The notes under the pieces are model-generated. The model saw only the letters and a list, made by a program, of their open reading frames with translations, was not told the origin of the DNA and made no database searches. DNA of 64,000 bases from Bacillus sp. ISL-18 (lineage in GTDB: Bacteria > Bacillota > Bacilli > Bacillales > Cytobacillaceae): the NCBI RefSeq assembly GCF_018613415.1, contig NZ_JAGGQG010000002.1, positions 645,436-709,435 on the forward strand. The letters are read 5' to 3'. The position numbers and the translations under genes are program-made. This document shows positions 1 to 8,601 of this stretch, piece by piece. Position 1 is the stretch's first letter. The number at the start of each line of letters is the position of its first letter.

Positions 1-2
1 TA

Positions 3-416
3 AGCAATGGTACTAAGCAGGAAAAAGAAAGGTTTTTAGAAGCGATTAAAGACCAAGAACTTGAACAGTTATTTACAAGTACAACAGATCAGTTACTGAA
101 GCAGTACAAACTAATCGAGGCGAAAACGGAGCAGTTAGACCGTGGTCTTTTGCCAATGCTCAAGAAAAATGAAGATTATTTGTTAAAAGAGATTGGTTTC
201 ATGCAATCGAAACTTGAAGAGTCCGTAAAACAAAGACACGATACGATCTTAAAAAAATATGCTCGTGTGGATCTTGCTTTACGGCCAGATGGTTCCCCCC
301 AAGAGCGGGTTTGGAATATCTTTTATTATTTAAACCAATATGGTCCACACTTTATAGCAGATATTATGACTGGCAGCTACGAATTCGATGGCAGGCATAA
401 GGTCATAAAACTATAA
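3..416 (+). CDS. bshC: BshC C-terminal part (bacillithiol biosynthesis, partial)
   Basis: The reading frame is open from the left window edge, so only about the last 137 residues are present of a protein normally near 540. BshC is the proposed cysteine-adding enzyme that completes bacillithiol, the main low-molecular-weight thiol of Bacillaceae. The visible part begins with the segment SNGTKQEKERFL and is rich in Lys/Glu helices, as expected for the C-terminal coiled-coil region, and ends near the motif FYYLNQYGPHFI. It sits directly before mraZ, the position of bshC (formerly yllA) in B. subtilis. A strong terminator follows immediately, so it is transcribed separately from the division cluster. 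The identification rests on context and C-terminal similarity; the active-site domain lies outside the window. Confidence 0.88.
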   Translation, partial: SNGTKQEKERFLEAIKDQELEQLFTSTTDQLLKQYKLIEAKTEQLDRGLLPMLKKNEDYLLKEIGFMQSKLEESVKQRHDTILKKYARVDLALRPDGSPQERVWNIFYYLNQYGPHFIADIMTGSYEFDGRHKVIKL

Positions 417-421
417 ATTAT

Positions 422-456
422 AACTCCACCTTTAGCGGTGGAGTTTTTCTTTTTTT
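422..456 (+). terminator. Rho-independent terminator after bshC
   Basis: The stem ACTCCACC / GGTGGAGT has a short TTTAGC loop and is followed by a long run of T. It separates bshC from the mraZ operon. Confidence 0.9.
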
Positions 457-490
457 TTCTAAAAAATCGCGGCTAAAAAAGGATTTTTTT

Positions 491-565
491 GAAAGTGGGG
501 CGAATAGTTAAAAAATAGGTGGTGGAAAGTGGGGGATTGTGGTACATTTTTAATAGAAAGTGGGG
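491..565 (+). promoter_or_regulatory. Three GAAAGTGGGG boxes upstream of mraZ (putative MraZ operator)
   Basis: The decamer GAAAGTGGGG occurs exactly at 491-500, 525-534 and 556-565. The middle copy is preceded by another G-rich unit (AGGTGGTGG). MraZ is a DNA-binding autoregulator that recognises short direct GTGG/TGGG-type repeats upstream of its own gene in several bacteria. The third box overlaps the mraZ ribosome binding site. The operator role is an inference. The core promoter hexamers are not obvious to me in this AT/G-rich stretch. Confidence 0.6.
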
Positions 566-574
566 GTAATGGGT

Positions 575-1006
575 ATGTTCATGGGTGAGTACCATCACAG
601 CATTGATACAAAAGGCCGTTTAATTGTGCCCTCCAAATTCCGTGATGAACTTGGTGACATGTTTATCATCACGCGAGGATTGGATCAATGTTTGTTTGGT
701 TACCCAGTTTCTGAGTGGGGGCTGATTGAAGAGAAATTAAAAGGCCTGCCGCTTACAAAAAAAGATGCCCGTGCTTTTACTAGATTCTTCTTTTCCGGAG
801 CGACAGAAAGTGAACTGGATAAACAAGGAAGAATTAATATCCCTGCACCACTATTGCAATATGCTAAATTAGAGAAAGAATGTGTTATTTTGGGTGTTTC
901 CAATCGAATTGAAATCTGGAGCAAGCAGATTTGGGAGGATTATTTTACACAATCTGAAGAATCTTTTGCTGAAATAGCAGAAAATATGATTGGCTTTGAT
1001 ATATAA
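575..1006 (+). CDS. mraZ: Transcriptional regulator MraZ
   Basis: This 143-residue protein starts [15 protein letters not shown] and has the double AbrB-like fold signature: a first DxKGR motif ([15 protein letters not shown]) and a second ([14 protein letters not shown]). The length equals that of B. subtilis MraZ. MraZ forms a ring-shaped oligomer that binds the promoter region of the division cluster and controls expression, in B. subtilis notably of ftsL. The start is set at the ATG at 575, eight bases after GGGGGT; an in-frame GTG at 560 and ATG at 569 lie upstream but would place the start inside the ribosome binding site. It is the first gene of the dcw cluster, 64 bp before rsmH. Confidence 0.96.
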   Translation: MFMGEYHHSIDTKGRLIVPSKFRDELGDMFIITRGLDQCLFGYPVSEWGLIEEKLKGLPLTKKDARAFTRFFFSGATESELDKQGRINIPAPLLQYAKLEKECVILGVSNRIEIWSKQIWEDYFTQSEESFAEIAENMIGFDI

Positions 1007-1070
1007 TGGGAAAAGTTATATTAATATATTACTCATATATATCGTTCGATTGGAAAAGGAAGGTACGTAA

Positions 1071-2003
1071 ATGTTTGAACATACAACTGTGTTATTAAAT
1101 GAAGCTGTTGACGGATTAAATATTAAGTCAGATGGCATCTATGTAGATTGTACGCTGGGAGGGGCAGGTCACAGCTCTCTCATTCTTTCACGACTAGGCG
1201 CGGGTGGAAGACTCTATGCATTTGACCAAGATGAAATAGCGATTGCTAATGCGAAAGAGAAATTAGCCGAATACGGTGATCAATTAATTATTATTAAAAG
1301 TAATTTCTTAAACTTAAAAGAAGAGCTTGAAAACCGTGGAATTGAAAAGGTAGATGGAGTTTTATATGACTTGGGAGTTTCTTCACCGCAGCTCGATACA
1401 CCGGAGCGGGGGTTTAGTTACCACCATGATGCCCCGTTGGATATGAGAATGGATAATGAAGCTGATATCTCCGCATACAACGTGATTAATCATTGGTCAT
1501 ATGAAGACCTCGTTCGAATCTTTTTTCGTTATGGGGAAGAGAAATTTTCCAAACAAATCGCCCGAAAAATTGAAAGTGCCAGAGCGATTAAGCCAGTTGA
1601 GACAACTGGAGAGCTGGTGGAGTTAATTAAGGACGCCATTCCAGCGCCTGCAAGACGAAAGGGCGGACATCCTGCCAAACGAGTTTTTCAAGCGGTCAGA
1701 ATCGCTGTTAATGATGAACTGGCTGTATTTGAACAGTCTCTCAATCAAGCCATTGACTTATTAAATCCTGAGGGGAGAATAAGTGTGATTACCTTCCATT
1801 CCCTTGAGGATCGAATTTGTAAGGCAGCCTTTAAAAAGGCAAGTGAGACACCCCCATTACCACATGGTCTACCCATCATTCCAGATGAGTATAAACCTAT
1901 TTTAAAACTAGTTTCGCGTAAACCGATTCTCCCATCTGAAGCAGAATTGGAGCAAAACAACCGGGCACGATCAGCAAAACTTCGGATTGCTGAAAAATTA
2001 TAA
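1071..2003 (+). CDS. rsmH: 16S rRNA (cytosine1402-N4)-methyltransferase RsmH
   Basis: The 310 residues match RsmH (MraW), the S-adenosylmethionine-dependent enzyme that N4-methylates C1402 in the decoding centre of 16S rRNA. The N-terminus carries the family start [13 protein letters not shown], then the SAM-binding segment [12 protein letters not shown], the [10 protein letters not shown] motif, and near the C-terminus the VISFHSLEDR-type motif (here [13 protein letters not shown]). An AAGGAAGG ribosome binding site precedes the ATG. It lies between mraZ and ftsL, as in nearly all dcw clusters. A hairpin without a T-run follows in the gap to ftsL. Confidence 0.98.
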   Translation: MFEHTTVLLNEAVDGLNIKSDGIYVDCTLGGAGHSSLILSRLGAGGRLYAFDQDEIAIANAKEKLAEYGDQLIIIKSNFLNLKEELENRGIEKVDGVLYDLGVSSPQLDTPERGFSYHHDAPLDMRMDNEADISAYNVINHWSYEDLVRIFFRYGEEKFSKQIARKIESARAIKPVETTGELVELIKDAIPAPARRKGGHPAKRVFQAVRIAVNDELAVFEQSLNQAIDLLNPEGRISVITFHSLEDRICKAAFKKASETPPLPHGLPIIPDEYKPILKLVSRKPILPSEAELEQNNRARSAKLRIAEKL

Positions 2004-2013
2004 AAACTTATAT

Positions 2014-2032
2014 GCGCACGTTTTCCGTGCGC
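2014..2032 (+). other. Stem-loop between rsmH and ftsL
   Basis: This is a perfect inverted repeat GCGCACG / CGTGCGC with a TTTTC loop. It is not followed by a T-run, so it is unlikely to be a terminator. It could be an RNA processing or stability element in the dcw transcript; that role is inferred only. Confidence 0.45.
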
Positions 2033-2091
2033 TAAAGCTGACATTTTTGGAGAAAACGAAGATTAGATGATAGAATCTGGAGGGGAAGTAT

Positions 2092-2451
2092 TTGAGTAAT
2101 CTTGCCAGGAAAGTATTAGAACAGCAACAAGCCGAGCAATCCGTTCAAATTAAACGACAAGTAAAAATTAAAAAGTCCTGGCTGACTCCGGGGGAAAAAA
2201 TCATTGGAGTGGTCTTTGCTGGAATGGTTTGTTTTGGGGCAATCCATCTTGTCTCCAATCAATCCAAAATCTATGAAGCGAACAAAGACCTCCAATCTGT
2301 TCAGGATAAGATAACTGAACAGGAAAAAGTGAATGGGGATCTCAAGGTTCAAGTAAGTGAACTAAGTTCTTATGACCGAATATTCGCAAAAGCAAAGGAA
2401 ATGGGTTTAGTAAAAGATGAAAATAACATCAAGGTCGTGCAGCAGAAATGA
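2092..2451 (+). CDS. ftsL: Cell division protein FtsL
   Basis: This is a 119-residue bitopic membrane protein. It has a basic cytoplasmic N-terminus, one transmembrane segment around residues 38-55 (IIGVVFAGMVCFGAIHLV), and an extracytoplasmic heptad-rich coiled coil (NKDLQSVQDKITEQEKVNGD). FtsL partners DivIB and DivIC and activates the septal synthase. The start is a TTG at 2092 behind the ribosome binding site GGAGGGG; the weak start codon could limit FtsL synthesis, which is known to be rate-limiting for division in B. subtilis. Its last four bases overlap the pbpB start (ATGA), implying translational coupling. FtsL sequences diverge strongly, so the call rests on topology plus position. 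Confidence 0.95.
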   Translation: MSNLARKVLEQQQAEQSVQIKRQVKIKKSWLTPGEKIIGVVFAGMVCFGAIHLVSNQSKIYEANKDLQSVQDKITEQEKVNGDLKVQVSELSSYDRIFAKAKEMGLVKDENNIKVVQQK

Positions 2452-4682
2452 ATAGGAAACAGCCATATATGAATGTGGGAGCAGCGATATTGTTTGTGAT
2501 ATTCGGCCTGCTCTTTTTTGTATTGATTTGCCGGTATTTTTCAATTGAAATAACAGGAGAAGTAAATGGACAGCCTCTTGCTGCCAAGGCACAGCAGAAA
2601 TACAATCGCGAGGGAACCTTGCAGGCTAACAGGGGAATGATCTACGACCGTAATGGCGTAGCGGTTGCTGAGGATACAGCCTCCTATAAACTCATTGCCA
2701 TCTTAGATAAGAAGATGACAACCAATCCTAAAAAACCGCAACATGTCGTGAATCTTAACAAAACGGCAGAAGAACTATCGAAATATATAAAATTAGATGA
2801 ATCTGAGATTTATAGTATCTTATCAAATGGGAAAAAGAAGAAAAAGTTTCAAGTAGAGTTTGGTAAGGAAGGCCGGGATATCGATTTCAATACAAAGAAA
2901 AAAATTGAAAACTTAAAACTCCCTGGTATTACTTTTTCTCGTGATTCAAAACGCTTTTATCCAAATGGAATTTTCGCCTCGCATGTAGTCGGCTATGTAG
3001 ACCGGACTGAGGAAAATGACGGAACCTATAAAACTGTCGGGAAAATGGGAATTGAAAAAACCTTTAACAAACAATTGACAGGAAAAAATGGCAGTATTAA
3101 CTATGAGAGTGACTTATGGGGATATATCCTGCCTGACGGTAAAGAAAAAATATCCGCAGCGCAAAATGGTAATGATATTTATTTAACGATTGATCAAAAG
3201 ATTCAAACCTTCCTAGAAGATGCGATGGATCAAGTGGTAAAGAATTATAAACCAAAAAAGATAATTGCGATTGTTGCAGACCCTAAAACAGGGGATATTT
3301 TAGCGATGGGCCAGCGTCCGTCATTTCAACCGGAAACAAAAGAAGGAATTACGGATAGCTGGCATAATGAAGCGATTGAAACATCCTACGAACCAGGTTC
3401 AACCATGAAAATCTTTACTCTTGCAGCCGCTGTTCAGGAGGGAGTATTTAATCCAAATGAAAAGTATCAATCTGGATCATTTAAAGTAACAGAAAAAAGT
3501 CAAACGATTCATGATCACAATTATTCAGGCTGGGGATCGATTACCTATCTAGAAGGAGTTCAACGCTCGTCCAATGTGGCGTTTGCTAAAATAGCAAAAG
3601 AAAAGTTAGGTTTCGAGAGATTTAGGGAATATTTAACCAAATTTGGTTTTGATAAACCGACAGGAATTGAACTTCCTAATGAGACATCAGGAAAAATTCA
3701 ATATCACTACCCAATTGAAAAAATCACCACAGCCTATGGACAAGGTACGGCGATTACCGCCATTCAACAAATTCAAGCGGCAACCGCAATTGCAAATGAT
3801 GGAAAAATGTTACAGCCCCATGTTGTAAAGAAAATTGTCGATCACGATACAGGAAAGACGATCGAGAAAACCTCACCGAAAGTCGTTTCAACACCGATTT
3901 CGGCTGGGACGGCTAAAGAGGTGCGGGATATTCTAGAAACGGTTGTGACCTCGCCTAAAGGCACAGGAGCACGTTACAAAATTGACGGTTATAGTGTTGC
4001 TGGTAAGACAGGGACAGCTAACATTCCTGGGCCTAATGGTAAATATTTATCAGGTGTGAATAATTACGTCTTTTCCTTCTTAGGGATGGCACCAAAAGAT
4101 GACCCGAAACTAATTGTTTATGTAGCCGTACAACAGCCTGAGCTTCAAGGGATTGAGGCGGGGCAGGGGGCGATTCCAGTCTCTGAAATTTTTAATCCGG
4201 TGATGAAAAGTAGTCTAAATTATTTAAATATCCAACCCTCCAAGGTTGAAGTGGCGTCGATTAATAAACTGCCTAAAATGGTGGGAGAGCCTGTTCAGGA
4301 TACTGTTAAAAGTTTAAAAGCAGATGGATTTGAAACGGTTGTACTAGGTAATGGTAAAAAGGTAACTGAACAGCTGCCTAAGGCTGGAACCACCATTTTA
4401 GAAGGTGAAAAGGTAATTATTAAAACTTCCGGCAAAATGACGGCACCTGATATGGCCGGCTGGTCGCTCCGTGATGTCATGAAGGTTGCTAATCTGGCCA
4501 ATTTAAAATTGAATTCCAAGGGCAAGGGCTTTGTCACCTATCAAAATATTAAGCCGGATGAACCTTTAAAAAGCGGGGAATACCTCAATATCGAATTAAA
4601 AACCCCGGAAGAACAAACGACCACTAATAAGGATCAAGATGCAAATGAACAATCTAATGGTGAGCAAACCGTTCAAGACTAG
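2448..4682 (+). CDS. pbpB: Septal transpeptidase PBP2B
   Basis: This 744-residue class B penicillin-binding protein cross-links septal peptidoglycan. It has a membrane anchor at about residues 9-29 and a dimerisation domain (EGTLQANRGMIYDRNG). The transpeptidase domain has the active serine S318 in STMK (318-321), SSN at 374-376 and KTG at 520-522. Two PASTA repeats follow at about 607-664 and 665-717. A polar Gln/Asn/Glu/Thr-rich tail of about 25 residues ends the protein, making it somewhat longer than B. subtilis PBP2B (716). It starts inside the end of ftsL. The downstream gap contains a repeat element and a terminator, so spoVD is probably expressed on its own. Confidence 0.97.
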   Translation: MNRKQPYMNVGAAILFVIFGLLFFVLICRYFSIEITGEVNGQPLAAKAQQKYNREGTLQANRGMIYDRNGVAVAEDTASYKLIAILDKKMTTNPKKPQHVVNLNKTAEELSKYIKLDESEIYSILSNGKKKKKFQVEFGKEGRDIDFNTKKKIENLKLPGITFSRDSKRFYPNGIFASHVVGYVDRTEENDGTYKTVGKMGIEKTFNKQLTGKNGSINYESDLWGYILPDGKEKISAAQNGNDIYLTIDQKIQTFLEDAMDQVVKNYKPKKIIAIVADPKTGDILAMGQRPSFQPETKEGITDSWHNEAIETSYEPGSTMKIFTLAAAVQEGVFNPNEKYQSGSFKVTEKSQTIHDHNYSGWGSITYLEGVQRSSNVAFAKIAKEKLGFERFREYLTKFGFDKPTGIELPNETSGKIQYHYPIEKITTAYGQGTAITAIQQIQAATAIANDGKMLQPHVVKKIVDHDTGKTIEKTSPKVVSTPISAGTAKEVRDILETVVTSPKGTGARYKIDGYSVAGKTGTANIPGPNGKYLSGVNNYVFSFLGMAPKDDPKLIVYVAVQQPELQGIEAGQGAIPVSEIFNPVMKSSLNYLNIQPSKVEVASINKLPKMVGEPVQDTVKSLKADGFETVVLGNGKKVTEQLPKAGTTILEGEKVIIKTSGKMTAPDMAGWSLRDVMKVANLANLKLNSKGKGFVTYQNIKPDEPLKSGEYLNIELKTPEEQTTTNKDQDANEQSNGEQTVQD

Positions 4683-4729
4683 TAAATGAGGTTGACCCAA
4701 AAGATTGTGATGAATAATTTTTGTACACT

Positions 4730-4862
4730 CTGTTGATTGGAGCGGAAGGCGCGAAGACTCCTGCGGGAGTACGGGGCAGGGGAGACCCCGCAGGAGCGAA
4801 GCGACGAGGAGGCTCCCCGTACCGCCCGCGGAAAGCGAAGCGCCTGGAGTGGAAATCAACAG
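4730..4862. repeat. Imperfect palindromic intergenic repeat, ends CTGTTGATT / AATCAACAG
   Basis: This 133-bp GC-rich block lies within AT-rich DNA and is bounded by perfect 9-bp inverted ends CTGTTGATT and AATCAACAG. Inner arms include GTACGGGG / CCCCGTAC, GGCGC / GCGCC and CTCCTGCGGGAG. Elements with this layout are common, dispersed and non-coding in Bacillus-type genomes. Together with the terminator at 4882-4928 it accounts for most of the 343-bp gap between pbpB and spoVD. Short open frames across it are artefacts of its GC content. The start of a second copy is visible at the right window edge in inverted orientation. Confidence 0.8.
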
Positions 4863-4881
4863 ACTAGTTTAATGTATAAAA

Positions 4882-4928
4882 AAGAAGGTGCCACTAAAAG
4901 TTTTACTTTTGGGACACCTTCTTTTACT
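4882..4928 (+). terminator. Terminator between pbpB and spoVD
   Basis: The stem GAAGGTG / CACCTTC, extended by CTAAAAG / CTTTT, is followed by TTTTACTTTAC. It would end transcripts coming from pbpB. Confidence 0.7.
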
Positions 4929-4947
4929 TTACTACAAAGGTTGTCCC

Positions 4948-4978
4948 GTTCTATTTAGATAAGTACAAGCATATAAAT
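4948..4978 (+). promoter_or_regulatory. Possible SigE-type promoter of spoVD
   Basis: GTTCTATT (4948-4955), 14 bp, then CATATAAAT (4970-4978) resembles the mother-cell SigE promoter pattern (about GTCATATT, 14 bp, CATACAnT) with a few mismatches. spoVD is SigE-dependent in B. subtilis, and an isolated promoter is expected after the upstream terminator. Confidence 0.4.
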
Positions 4979-5025
4979 GAACGATACTGAAAGTGAATGT
5001 GGAATAAAGGAGGATCATTCATTAT

Positions 5026-6945
5026 ATGCGTGTTTCTAATGTTACTGTTCGAAAGCGGCTAATGATTGCACTATTCGTTGGATTCCTTGCCTTCTTAATT
5101 ATTGATGTTCGCCTTGGATACGTTCAGTTTGTTCTTGGTGATATGCTGACCGATAAAGCAAAAGGTTCGTGGAGCCGGAATATCCCTTTTGAACCGGAGC
5201 GGGGCAAAATTGTAGATCGGAATGGGGTGGCGTTAGCAACCAATATTAGTGCGCCCACCGTCTATGTAATTCCACGGCAAATTAAAGACCCGGCGACCAC
5301 AGCTGAGAAGCTTGCGTCCGTATTAAATATGTCTAAAGAAACAGCCTACCGAGAAATTACGAAAAGAGCCTCATCAGTCCGGATAAAAGAAGGCCGCAAA
5401 ATCTCCCATGAAAAAGCGAAAGAAATTAGGGCTCTTGGACTAGAAGGAGTCTATGTTGGTGAAGATTCCAAACGGTATTATCCAAATGGAAGCTACCTCT
5501 CTCATGTTCTGGGCTTTACAGGAGTGGACAACCAAGGATTAATGGGTCTTGAGCAGTATTATGATAAAGAATTGAGTGGTGAAAGAGGTGCTGTGAAATT
5601 CTATGCCAATGCTAAAGGGGAAAGAATGAATGACATGGCAGATGACTATGAACAGCCCACGAAAGGGCTTGATTTACAATTAACCATTGATTCAAAAATA
5701 CAAACAATCGTTGAAAGAGAGCTAGATATCGCACAAGCAAAGTATAATCCCGATGGTATCGTTGCCATCGCAATGAATCCGAATAACGGCGAAATATTGG
5801 CGATGTCGAGCCGGCCGACGTTTGATCCCGCTAATTTTCGAAATGTTTCTCAAGAGGTCTACAATCGAAACCTCCCAGTTTGGTCGACCTATGAACCTGG
5901 GTCAACCTTTAAAATAATCACTCTTGCTGCTGCCTTGAATGAAGGAAAGGTCAACTTGGAGAAAGAGCATTTTCATGATTCAGGCTCTGTGCAGGTAGCC
6001 GGGGCAAGGTTAAAGTGCTGGAAAAGAGGCGGCCACGGTGACCAAACCTTTCTCGAGGTTGTCGAAAACTCTTGTAACCCGGGTTTTGTAGAGCTGGGAG
6101 AACGGTTAGGAAAGGATAAGCTCTTTAAGTATATTAAGGATTTTGGATTTGGCCAAAAGACTGGTATTGATTTGCAAGGCGAAGGAACAGGAATATTATT
6201 TAATTTAAACCGGGTTGGTCCAGTTGAACAAGCGACGACGGCTTTTGGACAGGGTGTGTCTGTTACACCAATCCAACAAATTACCGCGGTATCTGCCGCC
6301 ATCAATGGCGGGATTCTATACAAGCCATATATAGCCAAAGAGCTTATTGATCCGGTTACAAAAGAAGTCGTGATGAGAAATACGCCTGTAGTAAAGAGAC
6401 GGGTTATTACAGAAAAAACATCGAAAGAAATCCGTAGTGCATTAGAAAGTGTTGTGGCAAAGGGTTCAGGTGGAAGGGCGTTTATTGAAGGGTATCGAGT
6501 TGGAGGAAAGACAGGAACAGCGCAAAAAGCACAGAATGGAAGATACCTTGAAAATAACTTTATTGTTTCCTTTATGGGGTTTGCGCCTGCAGACGACCCG
6601 CAAATTGTCATCTATGTAGCAGTTGATAATCCGAAAGGGGTTACTGCCTTCGGGGGTACCGTCAGTGCTCCGATTGTTGGTGCGATTATGAAAGACAGCT
6701 TAAGTGCAATGGGAGTGAAACCGCGTAAGGATCAAATAGAGAAAGAAATCAAATGGCCTGATGTACCTTTGGTGAAGTTACCAGACTTTGTTGGCATGTC
6801 AAAAAGTGAACTTCAAGAACAGCTTATTAATCTTTCAATTGATTCTAGCGGCGAAGGGGATGTGGTGGTGAGACAATCTCCGGATCCGGGCACGAAGGTA
6901 AAAGAAGGCTCGAAAGTAAGACTTTACTTTGGTAAAGGGGACTAA
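5026..6945 (+). CDS. spoVD: Sporulation transpeptidase SpoVD (class B PBP)
   Basis: This 639-residue class B penicillin-binding protein makes spore cortex peptidoglycan together with SpoVE. It has a membrane anchor at about residues 12-32 and a dimerisation domain (NIPFEPERGKIVDRNG). The transpeptidase motifs are STFK with S293, SCN at 349-351 and KTG at 495-497. One C-terminal PASTA domain (from about residue 585) follows, versus two in PbpB, which is the usual difference between the two paralogues. SCN in place of SSN is also typical of SpoVD. The start ATG follows AAAGGAGGA. It is a separate transcription unit with a possible SigE promoter upstream and a strong terminator downstream. Confidence 0.97.
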   Translation: MRVSNVTVRKRLMIALFVGFLAFLIIDVRLGYVQFVLGDMLTDKAKGSWSRNIPFEPERGKIVDRNGVALATNISAPTVYVIPRQIKDPATTAEKLASVLNMSKETAYREITKRASSVRIKEGRKISHEKAKEIRALGLEGVYVGEDSKRYYPNGSYLSHVLGFTGVDNQGLMGLEQYYDKELSGERGAVKFYANAKGERMNDMADDYEQPTKGLDLQLTIDSKIQTIVERELDIAQAKYNPDGIVAIAMNPNNGEILAMSSRPTFDPANFRNVSQEVYNRNLPVWSTYEPGSTFKIITLAAALNEGKVNLEKEHFHDSGSVQVAGARLKCWKRGGHGDQTFLEVVENSCNPGFVELGERLGKDKLFKYIKDFGFGQKTGIDLQGEGTGILFNLNRVGPVEQATTAFGQGVSVTPIQQITAVSAAINGGILYKPYIAKELIDPVTKEVVMRNTPVVKRRVITEKTSKEIRSALESVVAKGSGGRAFIEGYRVGGKTGTAQKAQNGRYLENNFIVSFMGFAPADDPQIVIYVAVDNPKGVTAFGGTVSAPIVGAIMKDSLSAMGVKPRKDQIEKEIKWPDVPLVKLPDFVGMSKSELQEQLINLSIDSSGEGDVVVRQSPDPGTKVKEGSKVRLYFGKGD

Positions 6946-6960
6946 ATAAATCAATAACAT

Positions 6961-7006
6961 AAAAATTTTAGGCGGCCGGAATGTTTTCCGCCGCCTAAAA
7001 TTTTTA
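6961..7006 (+). terminator. Terminator after spoVD
   Basis: A long stem AAAAATTTTAGGCGGC / GCCGCCTAAAATTTTT closes a short loop and ends in T-rich sequence. It is nearly symmetric, so it could work in both directions. Confidence 0.92.
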
Positions 7007-7138
7007 TTACGGATTCATTACTAAATGGTAAAATAAAATATTTTAATGTAAAATAAGATGGAACTTTCGTAAGGATTTACGTTTAGGCATAAACTACTGA
7101 TAATAGTTATGCGCAGTAATGAGAGGATTTGAGATAAC

Positions 7139-8599
7139 ATGAAGCTACAAAAGCTGCTTGAAAATTTGCACGCCATTTTTCCTTATAACGGGGAAAACCC
7201 AGAAATTACATCAATTGAAAACGATAATAGGAAAGTGCAAAAAGGGAGCTTATTTATTTGCATTAAAGGATATACCGTGGATGGACATGATTTCGCGGAA
7301 TCAGCAGTTAAGAATGGAGCAGCTGCCGTTCTTGCTGAAAGACCATTAGAGTTAGACGTTCCGGTTGTGCTAGTTAACGATACAACGAGGGCGATGGCCG
7401 TCCTTGCTGATGCTTTTTACGGACAGCCGACTAAAAGTCTTTATTTAATCGGAATAACGGGAACGAATGGGAAGACGACCACTAGCCATTTAATTGAAAA
7501 AATATTTGCCGATGCCGGGAAGAAGACGGGCTTAATTGGCACGATGTATACAAAAATCGCTGACCAGATCATTGAAACTAAAAATACCACCCCGGAAAGT
7601 CTGACGCTCCAAAAAACCTTTAATCAAATGGTGGATGCTGGCGTTAATACGGCTGTGATGGAGGTCTCATCGCATGCCCTTGATTTAGGAAGGGTTCATG
7701 GCTGTGAGTATAATGTGGCGGTTTTTACTAACCTTACACAAGACCACCTTGACTACCATCAAACAATGGAAGAATATAAGCGGGCAAAGAGCTTATTATT
7801 TGCACAGCTCGGCAATACATTTGACTTAAATAAACCAAAATATGCTGTCCTAAACGCGGATGATGAAGCTTCAGAAATGTATAGCCGTTCAACTGCTGCA
7901 CATGTTGTTACATACGGAATTGAGCAAAAGGCAGATCTCAAGGCGAAAAATATTCAGATGACACCGAAGGGGACCGTCTTTGACCTTGAAATAATGGGCA
8001 TTACATATCCAATCCGCATGCAGTTAATTGGCAAATTCAGTGTCTACAACGTACTGGCCAGTATTGCAGCTGCATTAGTTTCCGGGCTTGGAATGGAACA
8101 AATTATTCATTCCATTGAAAGTGTGGAGGGGGTTGCAGGAAGGGTTGAACTTGTAAATGCAGGCCAAGATTTTACCGTCATTGTTGATTATGCACATACA
8201 CCGGATAGTTTAGAAAATGTATTAAAAACGATCCAGCAATTTGCTGAGAAAAAGATTTTCGTTATTGTTGGCTGCGGAGGGGATCGCGACCGCACAAAAC
8301 GCCCATTAATGGCGCAGATTGCCTGTCACTTAGCAACAGACGTGATCTTGACATCAGATAATCCTCGAAGCGAGGATCCGCTAGAAATCTTGAAGGATAT
8401 GGAAGCAGGAGTAAAAGGGGAAACCTATCAAGTCATTCCTGACCGGAGAAAAGCCATATATACAGCTGTGAGTCAGGCATCAGCTGGAGATATCATCTTA
8501 ATCGCCGGTAAAGGGCATGAAACCTATCAAATTATTGGTAAAGAGGTTCATGATTTCGATGACCGGCTTGTTGCAAGGGAAGCGATTGAGGGGAGATAG
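7139..8599 (+). CDS. murE: UDP-MurNAc-L-Ala-D-Glu:meso-diaminopimelate ligase MurE
   Basis: This 486-residue Mur ligase adds the third amino acid of the peptidoglycan stem peptide in the cytoplasm. It has the Mur N-terminal domain ([16 protein letters not shown]), the ATP-binding P-loop [11 protein letters not shown] at 105-115, and the central HxxDLGRVHG region. The substrate-specifying motif DNPR at 407-410 is the signature for meso-diaminopimelate rather than lysine, which fits a Bacillus cell wall. The ATG at 7139 follows GAGAGG with slightly wide spacing. The stop codon lies two bases before the ATG of the next gene, so the two are very probably co-translated. Confidence 0.97.
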   Translation: MKLQKLLENLHAIFPYNGENPEITSIENDNRKVQKGSLFICIKGYTVDGHDFAESAVKNGAAAVLAERPLELDVPVVLVNDTTRAMAVLADAFYGQPTKSLYLIGITGTNGKTTTSHLIEKIFADAGKKTGLIGTMYTKIADQIIETKNTTPESLTLQKTFNQMVDAGVNTAVMEVSSHALDLGRVHGCEYNVAVFTNLTQDHLDYHQTMEEYKRAKSLLFAQLGNTFDLNKPKYAVLNADDEASEMYSRSTAAHVVTYGIEQKADLKAKNIQMTPKGTVFDLEIMGITYPIRMQLIGKFSVYNVLASIAAALVSGLGMEQIIHSIESVEGVAGRVELVNAGQDFTVIVDYAHTPDSLENVLKTIQQFAEKKIFVIVGCGGDRDRTKRPLMAQIACHLATDVILTSDNPRSEDPLEILKDMEAGVKGETYQVIPDRRKAIYTAVSQASAGDIILIAGKGHETYQIIGKEVHDFDDRLVAREAIEGR

Positions 8600-8601
8600 T
8601 T

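Noticed and set aside
4596..4958. Open frames across the pbpB-spoVD gap on both strands
   Set aside because: They arise from the GC-rich palindromic repeat and have no family resemblance.
5973..6611. Long minus-strand open frame (212 codons) opposite spoVD
   Set aside because: It lies wholly within a clearly conserved gene on the other strand, has no recognisable domain, and reflects codon bias of spoVD.
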